Below, in pieces: positions 45,861-56,506 of a stretch of DNA of 64,000 bases (positions within the stretch are counted from its first letter, which is position 1; the number at the start of each line of letters is the position of its first letter). The notes under the pieces are model-generated. The model made no database searches. It was not told the origin of the DNA and saw nothing but the letters and a program-made list of their open reading frames with translations. This DNA comes from Takakia lepidozioides. Its lineage: Eukaryota; Streptophyta; Takakiopsida; Takakiales; Takakiaceae. Both the position numbers and the translations under genes were made by a program. Location of the stretch: NCBI GenBank assembly GCA_030704615.1, contig CM060731.1, positions 52,018,001 to 52,082,000 of the forward strand, written 5' to 3'.

Positions 45861-46069
45861 AAACTTTAAATTTTTAAATTTGAAAACCTTTAAAAAAAAA
45901 AAAAAAAAACAGGGCATTTTTGATCTAATTTAAATGATGTAAAGCCAAATTGGTCATATCTTTGTCAAATGGACTCTGTTTGACCCAGTTTTTTGAGGGG
46001 ATAGCTGCAGAAAGGGGAAATCTACCTATCTAGACCTGGTTTCTGTTTTTGGGACTCTGCTAAAAATCT

Positions 46070-46915
46070 ATGGAATTTTTAGAGTGTGAGTGCCATGAAA
46101 GATCCACAATCCTGTCTCTAGAACCTGTGCTGGTCTATATGAGACAAATCTGTGGATGTACTCCTTGTATGGCTGGGGGAAATGAGGACGTAATTGAAGG
46201 GCAGGTCTCTTCTCTTAGCCTGTGCACCAAAGGGGACAAGATTTATGTTTCCCAAGGAACTCAGACTGATTTGAGTGGAGAACAGTTGGACGAGTTGATT
46301 GCATACTGGGAGTCAGGCATTAGCAGTAGACAACAGACTGCTGTAGTTGGCATTGAGGGCCTCAATATCGCCTTGGACAGTCAGAACTCTGTTGGAGCCA
46401 GCAGTTCTGCAGCTGTAGGTGAAATACCAAAGTGGGTGAAAGCTAGGCTTGGAACACAGCCAAAGACAGCCCCGGGGACCAAGGTGTTCAGCACAAGGCC
46501 GTGGTGTACTGGAGCAGAGGAGCAGGAGCTACACAAGTTTGTGCAATCAGACAGTGTTGCAGCGGACACGCTCTGCACAAGGCAACCACGAGCGGGGGTT
46601 CATTAGCGAGGACAAGTTTGTTCTGTTTGAAGGCGATGCAGTCATTCGCAATGAAGACCCGCAACCGTCTCAAAGCTTTCGAGTTGAGAGACTATCAGAC
46701 CCTACCTTTGTTTTCTTTAGTGTTCAGTGAGCGGGATAGGGGAGTATTGCTTTGTCTCTACCTGGCAGAAAGAGGAGGAGGGTTGGTTAGAGCGAGCTAC
46801 TGTAGCTTGGGACAAGGTTAGTGGCAGGTTTCTGGACATAGATATACCTCCTACACCTTACCATCATGCAGAGCGAGGCACTTTGAGAGAAGTCTGGAAG
46901 TTGATAGCATAGATC
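46070..46915 (+). pseudogene. Upstream ORF of gypsy copy B
   Basis: Three collinear plus-strand frames (46070-46606, about 46600-46730, 46727-46912) form a broken ORF with acidic and Ser-rich parts (GEQLDELIAYWESGIS, REEEGWLERATVAWDK). It precedes gag by about 500 bp. No domain is recognised; it may be an accessory or N-terminal Gag region. Copy A does not reach this far upstream. Confidence 0.4.
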
Positions 46916-47428
46916 AGGATTAGATCTTGCTTGGGCGGGCTTCTATTCTTCCCCTCCATCTCTGTACTATTTTCATTACTTGTACTTGTAGTTGCCAAAG
47001 CCTCTCTTGGTGGAGGCCAGTCAGTCCGGGGTTTTGGCTGGGATATTCTGCAGGATCAGCATTGCAGCTGGATTTTGGTGTGGGGTGTTGATGTTTTGAT
47101 TTCTTGTGTTTGGATCCCCCCCAACACCTGCATGCTTGACTGTGCGCCATGTTGGTTTTGTGTGGGCGCTTGCTTTCATAGGGATTAGGCCGGATTTGAT
47201 CACCGGTCAATCCTAGAGTATGCTGTCGGTGGTGAGGCTGGAGTGATGACCAGCAAGACCACCAGTGTTTCTTCTATGGTGAGGCTGGGTTGATGACCAG
47301 CCAACCATAGGAGTTCTTGCGGTGGATGCAGGTGCAGGTGCCCTGAGCCATTGGGATATGACCCTTAAACTGCAACAGGTGCCCACCCGTGTCACTATTA
47401 GATTAGTACTAGAGCCTTATAGTGTCAC

Positions 47429-49370
47429 GTGGAGGAGGTGCACATTGTGAGTGTCATTACGGAGTTACCCAAGGGTTTTGAGGGGAGTACGGCTACAGGC
47501 AGTAACAGTGAGAGTGGGTTCACAAGACGAGGTATTCGGTTCAGACCCTTCACCGCCACCCTCAATTACTGTAGAGTCAGACACAGACTCGGAGGCTTCA
47601 TCAACAGTGTGCACTTTCATTCGCCATTGTTGTGGGACGACATGGAGGAGATGTATGGAGCTACCAAGGGGCCTCGTAGGTACTCTGGAGCTGTGGGCAC
47701 AATCGAGTTGGATGACTTTATCCAGGAGTTTGACAGCTGGTGTGATTTGCAGCAGATGCGCAATCCACAGCTATTCACCCCATTCATGGCGTGGAAGGGT
47801 TCCAGCATTTGGAAGGCCCGCCTATGGACGATTACCACGAGTTCAGGCGAGGACATGAAGCAGAGATTGAGGAGTGGAGGATGTATTGGTCACCTGACTA
47901 CGTCTCCATTACTCGAGGCACGACGCGACCAGTAGCTGCATCAGTACCAATAGCTCCCACTGCCAGCACTAGTAGTGGAGCAAGTAGTGCTGGTACTTCT
48001 GCAGGTGGTACCAGTTCAAAAGGTGCTACTACTCCTCCTGCCACGACTACAACACATGTGCCTAGATTCAACCCGGTGGTGGAGTTCTTCCAGGATTTGC
48101 GGAGGAACTACCAAGGTGTACGGACAGAGAAGCTGCGAAGTTTGCAAGACTTCCAGCGCAAACCCAGTGAGAGCCTGCGAGAGGCGTACACTCGTATGAG
48201 GCGCTTGATAAGTGTGACCCAAGGGGTTACTGAAGCTCAGGCAATCCAGTTTTGGTATGGAATTCTGGACAAGGAGCTCAAGAGAAGGGTGCGAGATGCA
48301 ACCCTGTTACAAGCAGCCCAACCCACATTAGCAGATGTGTTTCTGCTGGCTGAGCGGATTGAGCTCAACATGGTGGAGGAGCGAGTTGTTACAATTGGAT
48401 TTGGCAAGGACATGCCTGTACGGGGCACAGCTGTCAGCCCACAGGCACAAGGGACTGCCCAACAGCGTGGTCAGGGGGGCAAGGTTGCCCAGCCCAAGTT
48501 CCATGGAGCTTACAGGGGACCTCAGGTGCAGAGGCCCGTGGCATCTTTGCAGGCCAACAGCAACCAGGGGTGATATGTTGGACATGTGGAGGACCCCATG
48601 TCAAGAGAGATTGCCCAGAGAGTGGCAGAAGGCCGCACAAGCACAGCCTGCACAGTTGCAGTGTGGGCATTGTGGCAAGTATGGGCATGGAGATGCCCAG
48701 TGTTATGACTTGCATCCTGAGTTGCGCCCAGGCCAGTTCCAAGGGAACAATGGTGGCCGGGGCGAGGTGGACCAGCCCAGAGAGGACGAGTGGTCGGGCA
48801 CGAGGTGCAGGCCAAGGGCAAGCTCAACATGGCCAAGGACGCGGAGGTCAGGGTGTTGATCAAGGCATGGCCAACCGGCTTCAGCAGCTAGAGCAGAGGC
48901 TCGCTGCCATGGCTATAGCTCAGGCGGTACCGGCTCCCAGGCGGATGGTCCACCTCCTGCTCCTGAGGGAGGAGATATGGGAGGCATGGGATTTATGTGC
49001 GGAGCAGCACTACCACTAGAGCAGGTGGAGTCTGCTGCAGCCGTGACTCGAGGAGCAGCACGAGTTCCTGAGCCACGAGGTGCAGAGGTGGAATTGGATC
49101 CACAGCGTGGGGAGGCAAGCCGTCAGGCAAGGCTTCCTCAGTCATTCACATTGGCGGAGACTGTGTCGACGCCATCCATGGCACCTAGTTCTCGCCCGAC
49201 TGTTACCGAGGCGGAGGTTACTATGCCATTGGGGAGAGCTACACGTGCAGCATTGACACCTGCTGCCAAGGCTAGTGCGGCCGGTGTGTTATTGGGGGCA
49301 GCCACCTCTGTGTGTCAGGCCCCACTGTTCTCGGCAACAATGATTGCGACGCCGGGGTGAGACCAGCTGC
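47429..49370 (+). pseudogene. gag of gypsy copy B
   Basis: It is the homologue of 1843-3808: capsid-like domain (SLREAYTRMRRLISVTQG, ADVFLLAERIELNMVEER) at 48110-48400 and zinc knuckles CWTCGGPHVKRDC and CGHCGKYGHGDAQC at about 48576-48715. A small deletion near 47806, where copy A has four more bases, and shifts near 48570 and 48750 break the frame. The capsid portion is more intact here than in copy A. Confidence 0.8.
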
Positions 49371-50078
49371 AGTGTTCAGACTAGCAGCAACACTCTGTGA
49401 GAGTGGGGAGGTCACTTCATCTTCTGCGGAGTTAGTGGAAGGTGTAGTGGCAGAGGGATCCTCGGATTTGAGGGTCAAGACTGCCACGGCTGCGCCATGG
49501 CAAGCTGCAGCTGCCAGGTTGACGGAGCTGCCAGCTAGGCCAGCCATTGAGCGCGCCATGGTGACACCTGGAGTTGTCTTGTTAGACAACCAGGAGGCAT
49601 TTTCACTTTGAGTGGACCGGCAGGCAAGAAGTACCGGCCACTGCGGGTCTTGTTGGACTCAGGAGCTCAGCCACTGATGTTGGGCAGAGCTGCTATTGCA
49701 GGTTTGGGCCTCATGGAGGCGGATATGGAGCCTTGTCCTTTCCAGATACAGACATCTCTGGGAGGATCAGAGCAGGCTCGCGGCATGACACGGCATCAGT
49801 TGGCTATTAGACTGCAGCCGGATCATCCTGTAGATGGCTCAGTGATGCGAGCCAAGGCCATTGTGACAGACGCGGTCTCTTACGATGTCCTCGTTGGTGG
49901 GGCAGTGTTATACCCCATGGGCTTCACCCTGGATTTGGGAGGAGTCAGCATCCTACAGGCCTGGATGGCAGTCAGGGGATGGTCGCCGTGCACAGCTCCC
50001 TGTGACATTCATTGGGGGTATTGCAGCTGCCCAGCGGGGCAAGATGCCAACACTAGCCGCCTTCACAGCTGCAGTTAG
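49371..50078 (+). pseudogene. Retropepsin-like protease of gypsy copy B
   Basis: It contains RPLRVLLDSGAQPLMLGRAA with the DSG active-site motif at about 49645-49680. A deletion near 49935, relative to copy A, moves the downstream sequence into another frame. In the ancestral polyprotein, protease and methyltransferase were fused in one frame, as copy A shows. Confidence 0.8.
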
Positions 50079-50079
50079 T

Positions 50080-51306
50080 TGGCCTGGAGAGTTGCTGGAA
50101 GGCAATGCCCATGCAGAGGATGTGCCACCTCCAGCAGAGCAGGATGACATGCATGGTACGGCGGAGTTGCCTGCCATGGTTGCTCACACTCCATTGTGGG
50201 TACGAGCAAGGATTTGCAGCAAGCTGCTGATGGACGGTGCAACAAGCTTGGGTAGAGCTTTTGTACCGTCAGGAGAGGAGGAGAGTGCGGTGATTGCACC
50301 AGGGCCACCTCAGTTGTCGCCATTGGACACCACACCTCTTGTGTGGCAGCGGCCGGATGAAGGCATTTGCCTTCTGGACTTGTTTGGCGGGATCAGCACC
50401 GGATTGGCTGCTGTGCTACAGGCAGGTGTGCGGGTAAGGCGTTACCTGTATGTGGAGAGGGATGAGACTGCACGACGCGTCTCACTGCGCCATGTGGCTC
50501 AGTTGGTACAGCAGTACCCTGACTTTGTTGCCTGTGTCTGCAGTCGTGGATACCAACAAGCCTTGCCAGCAGACATTTCCTTGTTGGGGGCGCAAGATTT
50601 GGAGCAGGTTGGATCTGATAGTGGCAGGTTGGCTCCATTGGTGGCAGGTTGGCCCTGCCAAGGGCATTCATCAGCCGGGCATGGCAATGGATTGCGAGAC
50701 TCGAGGACGGGTCTGTTTTGGGAGATGGTGCGGATTTTGCGCTGCTTGCAGCTTCATCAAGCTGTATCTCCAGCATACATCTTGGAGAATGTACCACTGA
50801 TGGGTGATTCTCGGGCCAGGGTGATGGCCAGTGTGCATCAAGTCCGGTCGTGGCTTGGGTCAGCAGTGTTGCTGGATGCAGCTGCAGTGGGGTCACGGGC
50901 TCATCGTCCACGACTATGGTGGACTAACTTGATGCCACCCGCACTGCTCAAGCGTGCATTTGATGGGGTGCAGCGGCCAGCACACCTCACCGTGGATGGC
51001 ATTTTGGACACAGGAAGGCAGTCTCAACGTGTGAGACACGATGACCGTTCGCCTTTGGCAGTGGTCAACAGGGTGGGTCAACCACGAGCAGCATTACCTA
51101 CACTGCTCAGCTTCCCAGGATCCCATGCTTTTCGGGATGGTGGACCTGGCCTCCTGTGGGATGCTCAGTTGCAGCAGTTAGTGGAGCCTAATGCCGACGA
51201 GCGAGAGCGGGCTATGGGGTTTTCCACTGGGACCACGGCGGTGCCTTCTCTTTCTGAGGCATCACGTCGTCAGTGTTGGGGCAAGCAATGGATCTCAATT
51301 GCTTGA
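50080..51306 (+). CDS. C5 cytosine DNA methyltransferase domain embedded in a gypsy polyprotein (DNMT3-like)
   Basis: An open frame runs from 49885 to 51306. Motifs in canonical order: I, ICLLDLFGGISTGLAAVLQAG (part, about 50365); II, YLYVERDETARR; IV, AGWPCQGHS with the catalytic Cys codon at 50656-50658; VI, YILENVPLMG (Glu codon 50785-50787); VIII, VGSRAHRPRLWWTN; IX-X, ERERAMGFSTGT and RRQCWGKQWIS. The GISTGL and SRAHRPRLWWTNL forms resemble DNMT3-type enzymes (GIATGL, SAAHRARYFWGNL) rather than DNMT1 or CMT, and the motif order is not permuted as in plant DRM. All key residues are present, so it could be catalytic. It sits between protease and RT. Confidence 0.9.
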   Translation, partial: WPGELLEGNAHAEDVPPPAEQDDMHGTAELPAMVAHTPLWVRARICSKLLMDGATSLGRAFVPSGEEESAVIAPGPPQLSPLDTTPLVWQRPDEGICLLDLFGGISTGLAAVLQAGVRVRRYLYVERDETARRVSLRHVAQLVQQYPDFVACVCSRGYQQALPADISLLGAQDLEQVGSDSGRLAPLVAGWPCQGHSSAGHGNGLRDSRTGLFWEMVRILRCLQLHQAVSPAYILENVPLMGDSRARVMASVHQVRSWLGSAVLLDAAAVGSRAHRPRLWWTNLMPPALLKRAFDGVQRPAHLTVDGILDTGRQSQRVRHDDRSPLAVVNRVGQPRAALPTLLSFPGSHAFRDGGPGLLWDAQLQQLVEPNADERERAMGFSTGTTAVPSLSEASRRQCWGKQWISIA

Positions 51307-51551
51307 CCTGGATTGTCAGCTTGGCTATGGCTGAGCAACGTAGAGTGCGGAGTGCACTTCCCTTGACGGTCTCTCTGCCTACCGAGACGGTACAGGCAGC
51401 GAGTGGGGGCGAGCCGGTGAGGACCACGAGGTGTAGACATCCATGGCACACGTGGGAGGGTGCTCGAGGTTCAGAGGGAGTTGGCAGCGAAGGCAGCTGT
51501 GATGGATGAGGTTGGGGATTCTTCTCGGATGAGGAGGTTCTCAATGATGAG

Positions 51552-52903
51552 ATGATGGGGCAGGATGAGGCCTTGTCATTGACTGAGCAGGAAGGGGTAC
51601 TGCTCAAGAGGTTGCAGCATAGCAACCACGGGACGCGTCCTCTACCTCTAAGCCCACTGGACTTAAGGTTGCAGTTACGGAGGACAATTGGGAGCCTGAC
51701 ATTGGACCCATTGTCACCGGAGGAGAGAGACGACGTATACGGCGGTTCCTGAGGGCTTACAGGAATTGCTTTGCCTTCAGTTTGAAGGACTTGGGAGCAC
51801 TGAAGGGTCAAGAGATCCGTATTGAGTTGGCCACTGACACGCCAATCTTTCGGAGACCCTATAGATACAGTGACATGGAGAGGTCTTTGATTCAGATGAG
51901 GACTCAAGATCTCTGGGAGGCAGGTTTGGTGGAGCTCTCTGGTGGAGAGTATGCTTCAGCCACAGTGATGCCAGCTAAGAAGGATGTCTATGGCAATTGG
52001 ACGGAGAGACGTATGTGCGGTGATTACCGGCCTGTAAATCGTCAGACCAAGTCCGATAGGTATGCCATGCCAACACCAGAGGAGATCTTTGATGCCATTG
52101 GGCATTCCAAGGTCTTTAGCACGTTGGATTTACGATCCGGATATCACCAGTTGCCGATCAAGGAGGCGGATAAGCAAAAACGGCATTCTGGGGGATCAAT
52201 GAGCACGGGAAGGATTGCCTATACCAGTGGCGGTTCTTACCATTTGGGCTTAAAAACGCTCCCGCTGAGTTTCAAAGAGTCATGGACAGGATTCTAGCAG
52301 GGGTGGAGTTTGCTCGGTGCTACATAGATGACATCATCATCTTTAGTGCTACGGTGGAGGAGCATGAGAGACACCCTTCAGGGGGTATTTGAGCGCTTGA
52401 GGACGCACGGATTGAAGTTACATCCGGGCAAGTGCAAGTTTTTCCACAACCAGATTGAGTATCTGGGTCACATGATATATCCTGGAGGATTGGGGGTACA
52501 GCAGACTAAGGTAGAGTCCATTGCACAGGTTCCACGCCCCACGGATGTGAGCCGAGTTCGAGCTTTCATGGGGTTAGCAAACTATTACAGACGGTTTGTT
52601 AAGGGATTTAGTGCCATTGCAAAGGCTCTAACCAAGCTGACCAAGGTGGACCAGGAGTGGCAGTGGGAAGATGAGCAAGAACAAGCTTTTCAAGAGCTCA
52701 AGGCGAGGTTGACCTCGGCGCCCATCTTGAGACGACCTATCAGGGGGCGTCCTTTTCAGCTGCATACAGATTGGAGCATGCTGGGGCTTGGAGCGGTGCT
52801 CACACAGGTGGATGATGAGGGAAGAGAGTTCGTAGTGGCTTATGCTAGCCGCTCGAAAATGCTGCAGAGTCTAAGTATAGCTCATATGAGGGAGAATGCT
52901 TAG
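51552..52903 (+). pseudogene. Reverse transcriptase and start of RNase H, gypsy copy B
   Basis: RT begins with IRIELATDTPIFRRPYRYS at about 51820, then ATVMPAKKDVYGNW, STLDLRSGYHQLPI and the catalytic RCYIDDIIIFS near 52316-52350. GLKLHPGKCKFF, the thumb region and RNase H start (LHTDWSMLGLGAVL) follow. Frame shifts near 52190 and 52330, the first before the YIDD box, disable this copy. A stop at 52901 interrupts RNase H. Confidence 0.85.
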
Positions 52904-53253
52904 CTGCAGTGTGGGCCGTGGCACACTTCAGGTGCTATCTATACGGCAATCTCTTCACCCTTGTCACGGATCACCAACCACTCAAGTGGTTGATGGAGTC
53001 AGACAAGCTTACGGGGAAGCTTGCACGGTGGGCACTCATCCTTCAAGAGTATGACTTTCAGGTGGTGCATCGACCGGGTTTGGTCAATCGAAATGCAGAT
53101 GGGTTGAGTCGCAATCCATGCACGAGCCAGCAGGATGACACTGGAGCTCGGTGGCATGGTGAGACGGACGAGGAGATGGTGCCCGATGGCATGCATCTGC
53201 ATTTCTGTGTATCTTGGCAGCGGAAGGCCAGGTTGGACCTACAACAGGGATGA
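52904..53253 (+). pseudogene. RNase H C-terminal part, gypsy copy B
   Basis: Continues with AVAHFRCYLYGNLFTLVTDH, QPLKWLMES and RPGLVNRNADGLSRNP, the typical end of gypsy RNase H before integrase. It is offset from the preceding frame by a small break near 52900. Confidence 0.8.
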
Positions 53254-54510
53254 CTGTAGATCAAGTGTCTGAGGACCCTGAGGCCAGCAATGAGCAGGGT
53301 GGCGCCAAAGATATACATGAGGATTCAGTTGTGTTGGACTACCTCCCCAGTGGAGACACGGCAGCCACTGTGACTGCCAAGGAGAGGGATCGGATCCTAC
53401 AACGAGCCAAGAGGTTCAGGTGGGAGGGGACACACCTGCTCCGAGTGTGGGAGGATGGTCGAGTGAGGATTGTGCCTCACCCAACACAGCGGGCACGGTT
53501 AGTGCGGCATGCCCATGAGGAGTTGGGGCATTTTGGGGTGCGACGCACTCATAGTCTACTGCAGGGGCAGTATTGGTGGCGTGGTATGCACACAGAGGTG
53601 CAACAATTTGTGGCTAGGTGCATGGTGTGTGACAGGGTGCGTGCTTCATTCAACGCCCCTACTCCACAATTGCACCCTCTTCCGATCATGGGATTGGGCT
53701 ACAGGTGGAGTCTTGACTTCGCAGGGCCGTTGCCACTGACCATGCGCCACAACAAGTACGTGTTGGTGATGGGGCACTTCTCCAAGTGGATTGAATTGGT
53801 TCCATTGCCTGATAAGGCTAGTGAGGGAGCTGCGTATGCATTCCTGGATTGTGTGCTTAGCCGATTCGGTGCTCCAGCTGAGGTACTCACGGACCAAGGG
53901 AGAGAGTTCTTGGGGGAGTTTCAGGCTTTGTGTGACAAGGCCTTGATAGACCACCGCACCACTTCTCGGGATCATCCTGAAGCCGATGGCTTGGCAGAGA
54001 GAGTTGTTCAGACAGTAAAGAGGGGTTTGCGCAAGTATGGCTTGCAGAAGGGACACCTAGGAGATTGGGACCTTCAGTTACCCTGGTTAGCCATGGGCTA
54101 CAGGTTCAGCAAGCAAGCATCACTTGCCTCCTTCTCACCATACTTTCTTCTCTTTTTGGCCGAGAGCCGGATTTGCCTACATCCATTCGCAGAAAGCTGC
54201 TACAGTTCTTAACCTTGACGATCCGGACGTGTGGGCACGTGCATGTGAGCAGCGTGCAGAGTTGTTCAAGAGAGTCATGCCCATGGCTTTCGAGAACCTT
54301 GCCATTGCACAACACCGTGATACGTTGAGGTATGCTACCATACGTGGTGGGGGCTATCGTCCTGGGGTTCGGAGATTCAACCCTGGTGACTATGTCTATC
54401 TGCAGCAGACTGCTCCTACGACCCTGGATGTGACTGCAGGACGTGTTATTTTGAGGGTTCGAGAGGTCTTGCCCTCAGGCGTCTTGGTCTTGGAGGGTCG
54501 GATGGCATAA
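53214..54510 (+). pseudogene. Integrase of gypsy copy B
   Basis: HHCC zinc finger (ELGHFGVRRTHSLL ... CMVC), DDE core with WSLDFAGPLP (Asp), LTDQGREFLG (Asp) and HPEADGLAERVVQ (Glu). The C-terminal region RFNPGDYVYLQQTA is a GPY/F-like SH3-type fold. A frameshift near 54120-54180 separates the core from the C-terminus. Confidence 0.85.
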
Positions 54511-54760
54511 CTTGGAAGGACCATGTGCGTAATTGTGCGCCATGTCACCTTCCGAATGTCGATGGCAGGATTGACCCAAACCTGGCAGTGGTATCTGCAG
54601 GTTTGAGGTGCATGTTGTGTGGGTCTGCTAAAGGGGCAGCCACCATGCTGGTGTGTGATCGATGCTCTAGAGGTTGGCATATGGGTGCTTGACTCCACCT
54701 CTTGAGATGGTTCCGATGGGGATTGGTTATGTCCACAATGCATTGGATAGTGGGAGTGGA
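54500..54760 (+). pseudogene. PHD finger at the integrase C-terminus
   Basis: After TWKDHVRNCAPCHLPNVDG (about 54510-54570) the sequence reads CMLCGSAKG, then LVCDRCSRGWHMG, CLTPPLEMVP and GDWLCPQC (54609-54744). The spacing is the C4-H-C3 pattern of PHD fingers, including GWH, CLxPPL and the WxCPxC end. Two single-base shifts (near 54688 and 54714) interrupt the finger, and another near 54505 separates it from integrase. PHD fingers bind histone tails, so it may have directed integration to marked chromatin, a role chromodomains play in other gypsy elements. Confidence 0.75.
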
Positions 54761-54779
54761 TACAACCATGGAGGCTAAC

Positions 54780-55007
54780 AAGAACGCAAGGCCCAGCTAC
54801 TAGGAGACCTTGAACACACGAGGTCCTGGCTCAAGTTCACAGATTGCAAGATGGCGACTAACGATGGGGCTACTCTTGTACCCGGCCTCTTGGTCTATAG
54901 AGTTTGAGTACAATAGGGACAGTGATAGAGGACTTAGTACGGCTGTGGCTATTACATCTTGTAGCTATCTGGAGGTAGAGGGACCTATCCACCAGCTAGG
55001 GGGGCGA
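54780..55007 (+). other. 3' untranslated region and candidate polypurine tract of gypsy copy B
   Basis: No gene. The region ends in CTAGGGGGGCGA at 54997-55007, immediately before the first copy of the 86-bp segment (55008-55093); this is the best candidate polypurine tract. Confidence 0.45.
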
Positions 55008-55530
55008 TTGTGGCAGACTACTTTATTGTGCATATATGTATGGTGTGGTTTGGACAGCGATGTAGTTGTGTAGCGATATGTATGCGCACGACAGCTGTCA
55101 AGTTAAATAAGCACAGTGTGAAAACAGCTAGAATAAAACTAGTTATTTGTATTTAACACTTGGATTTAGGTCAAGTGTTAAATCAGGTGTCAAGTTTAGT
55201 TTGACACCTGGTCCGTCTTATCTTCACGAGAGCGGCAGTCGCGCGGCTCATCTTTCTCGAGTTGAGCCTGCGCGACCGAGCTCCTGCATGTGTTTAGATT
55301 TGAGTGTGCTTATGTAGGGGTACAGGTTGTTGTGGGGTGGAGTCCCCATAGCTTGGGGTGCCCCTGGCTCGACTACTATTTTTCTAAGAGTGATGGTTTG
55401 GTTTTCATGTTTTGTGTCACAGTGTGTTCGTTGGATTTCTATCATTGTGGCAGACTACTTTATTGTGCATATATGTATGGTGTGGTTTGGACAGCGATGT
55501 AGTTGTGTAGCGATATGTATGCGCACGACA
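55008..55530 (+). repeat. Right LTR of gypsy copy B flanked by an 86-bp direct repeat
   Basis: 55096-55444 matches the left LTR unit. It is bracketed by two copies of an 86-bp segment (55008-55093 and 55445-55530) starting TTGTGGCAGACTAC and ending GCGCACGACA. The first copy joins the LTR unit through GACAGCTGTC, a perfect 10-bp palindrome at 55090-55099. The left LTR lacks the 86-bp segment. Confidence 0.8.
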
Positions 55531-56210
55531 ACCGAGATAAGCATGCTGGAGGAGGGAGGGTTTTGTCTTGCACGATCCCGAGTGGTGCCCTTGTGCACTG
55601 TCGGCACAGATGTGCCACAAGCTCCGGCAATGCCTCCACCCGGTGCCGACTCCCACCCAACAAAAAGAGATGGAAAAACAGTGCGCCGTGTCGCTTCGGG
55701 TGCAGATCACGAATGCAAGATGGAATCGGCTAGAATTTTGCAGGCTCGGGTGGCTCGTATCACCGAAGTCCCTGCCCCGGGTATGGACGGATTTACACAG
55801 TGCTGTCTATTGGCTCAGTTCTTCATGGCAAAGAATATCAGGTTACCGTGGGGAATTTCCCTACTTGCACTTGTCCGGATTTTGTAACGATGCGTGAGGG
55901 CGCTCTCGGCATGAGGGAAGTGGGTCCCCTGCAAGCATCAATATTACATATACCTTGTAATTATGTGTTGCGACGGTAAGAGAGACCAATTCATTCACCA
56001 AGCCACACTAGGCTACGGAGAAGTCATCACCCTTCTGCAGCGGGACACCTCACGTAGGGCTCCGCCAAATACTCTTTGAACACATACGAGCCATGCCCAC
56101 TTCCCATACTGGTTTCAAGGTTACCGTGTGAAGACTTTGCATTTAGGACAAACACATACATTTCGTTCACGGAACCAGGGCAAATGCACATGCCATTCAT
56201 TGTAAGCGTC
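55531..56210 (+). pseudogene. Transposase of element B, C-terminal part after the gypsy insertion
   Basis: Resumes with EISMLEEGGFCLARS and continues to the SWIM zinc finger: EYQVTVGNFPTCTCPDF near 55830-55885 and, one frame over, WVPCKHQYYIYL near 55922-55957. The CxC...CxH spacing matches element A. A shift near 55900 lies within the finger. Sequence to about 56210 has no further recognisable coding. Confidence 0.7.
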
Positions 56211-56384
56211 TATCTGTGAATTGAAATAGAGTGTGTCAATCATTATGAGCTCTATTCTGCCATATTTTCATATTACTCTTTTTGTGCAGGCATTGTAGAC
56301 ATGGTGCATGGTGGCCCCCTTTGTTTTGTCCACGGTAATAGGCCCTCTTCTTGCAATCCTCGCCTATAGGACCTGCTTCTCCAG

Positions 56385-56497
56385 CAAATTTGTGCCGCTC
56401 ACGCTTCCTTGAAGCGTGAGCTCAGCTCATGCTTTGCAGCTACAACGTGAGCTCAGCTCCCAGGCTCACGGGGCTGGGCTCACGCCGTAGCTACGCT
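56385..56497. repeat. Right terminal and subterminal GTGAGC repeats of element B
   Basis: Eight GTGAGC/GCTCACG/GCTCATG motifs in both orientations occur within about 105 bp, ending GGGCTCACGCCGTAGCTAC before the target duplication. Confidence 0.7.
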
Positions 56498-56506
56498 GCT
56501 CTGGAG

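Larger units (their letters stand above)
43578..55530 (+). mobile_element. Methyltransferase- and PHD-bearing gypsy element, copy B (12 kb)
   Basis: It is inserted in the transposase gene of element B with the 4-5-bp duplication (A)ACCG at 43573-43577 and 55530-55534; joining the flanks restores the transposase frame (LSTTEISML). Order: LTR, leader with a foreign-looking block (44340-45860), upstream ORF (46070-46915), gag, protease, C5 methyltransferase, RT, RNase H, integrase, PHD finger, LTR. Several frameshifts make this copy defective. The methyltransferase frame is open throughout. Confidence 0.85.
32793..56497. mobile_element. MULE-like element B (23.7 kb)
   Basis: It is flanked by the 9-bp duplication GCTCTGGAG (32784-32792 and 56498-56506). 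The right arm of the surrounding palindrome carries the uninterrupted site (60867-60875), proving a clean insertion. Ends: GGTGCTATTCTGTGAGCCC on the left and, read inward, GTAGCTACGGCGTGAGCCC on the right. Contents: gene 2 (minus, 39699-33885), transposase (plus, 40574-43577 and 55531-56210), and a nested gypsy element (43578-55530). Without the gypsy it would be about 11.8 kb. Confidence 0.9.

Noticed and set aside
45892-45910. Poly-A run as proof of a non-LTR retroposon 3' end
   Set aside because: No target duplication or upstream LINE/SINE features could be recognised around it.
50075-50911. Minus-strand ORFs opposite the C5 methyltransferase
   Set aside because: Shadows of the plus-strand coding region, which has all conserved motifs.
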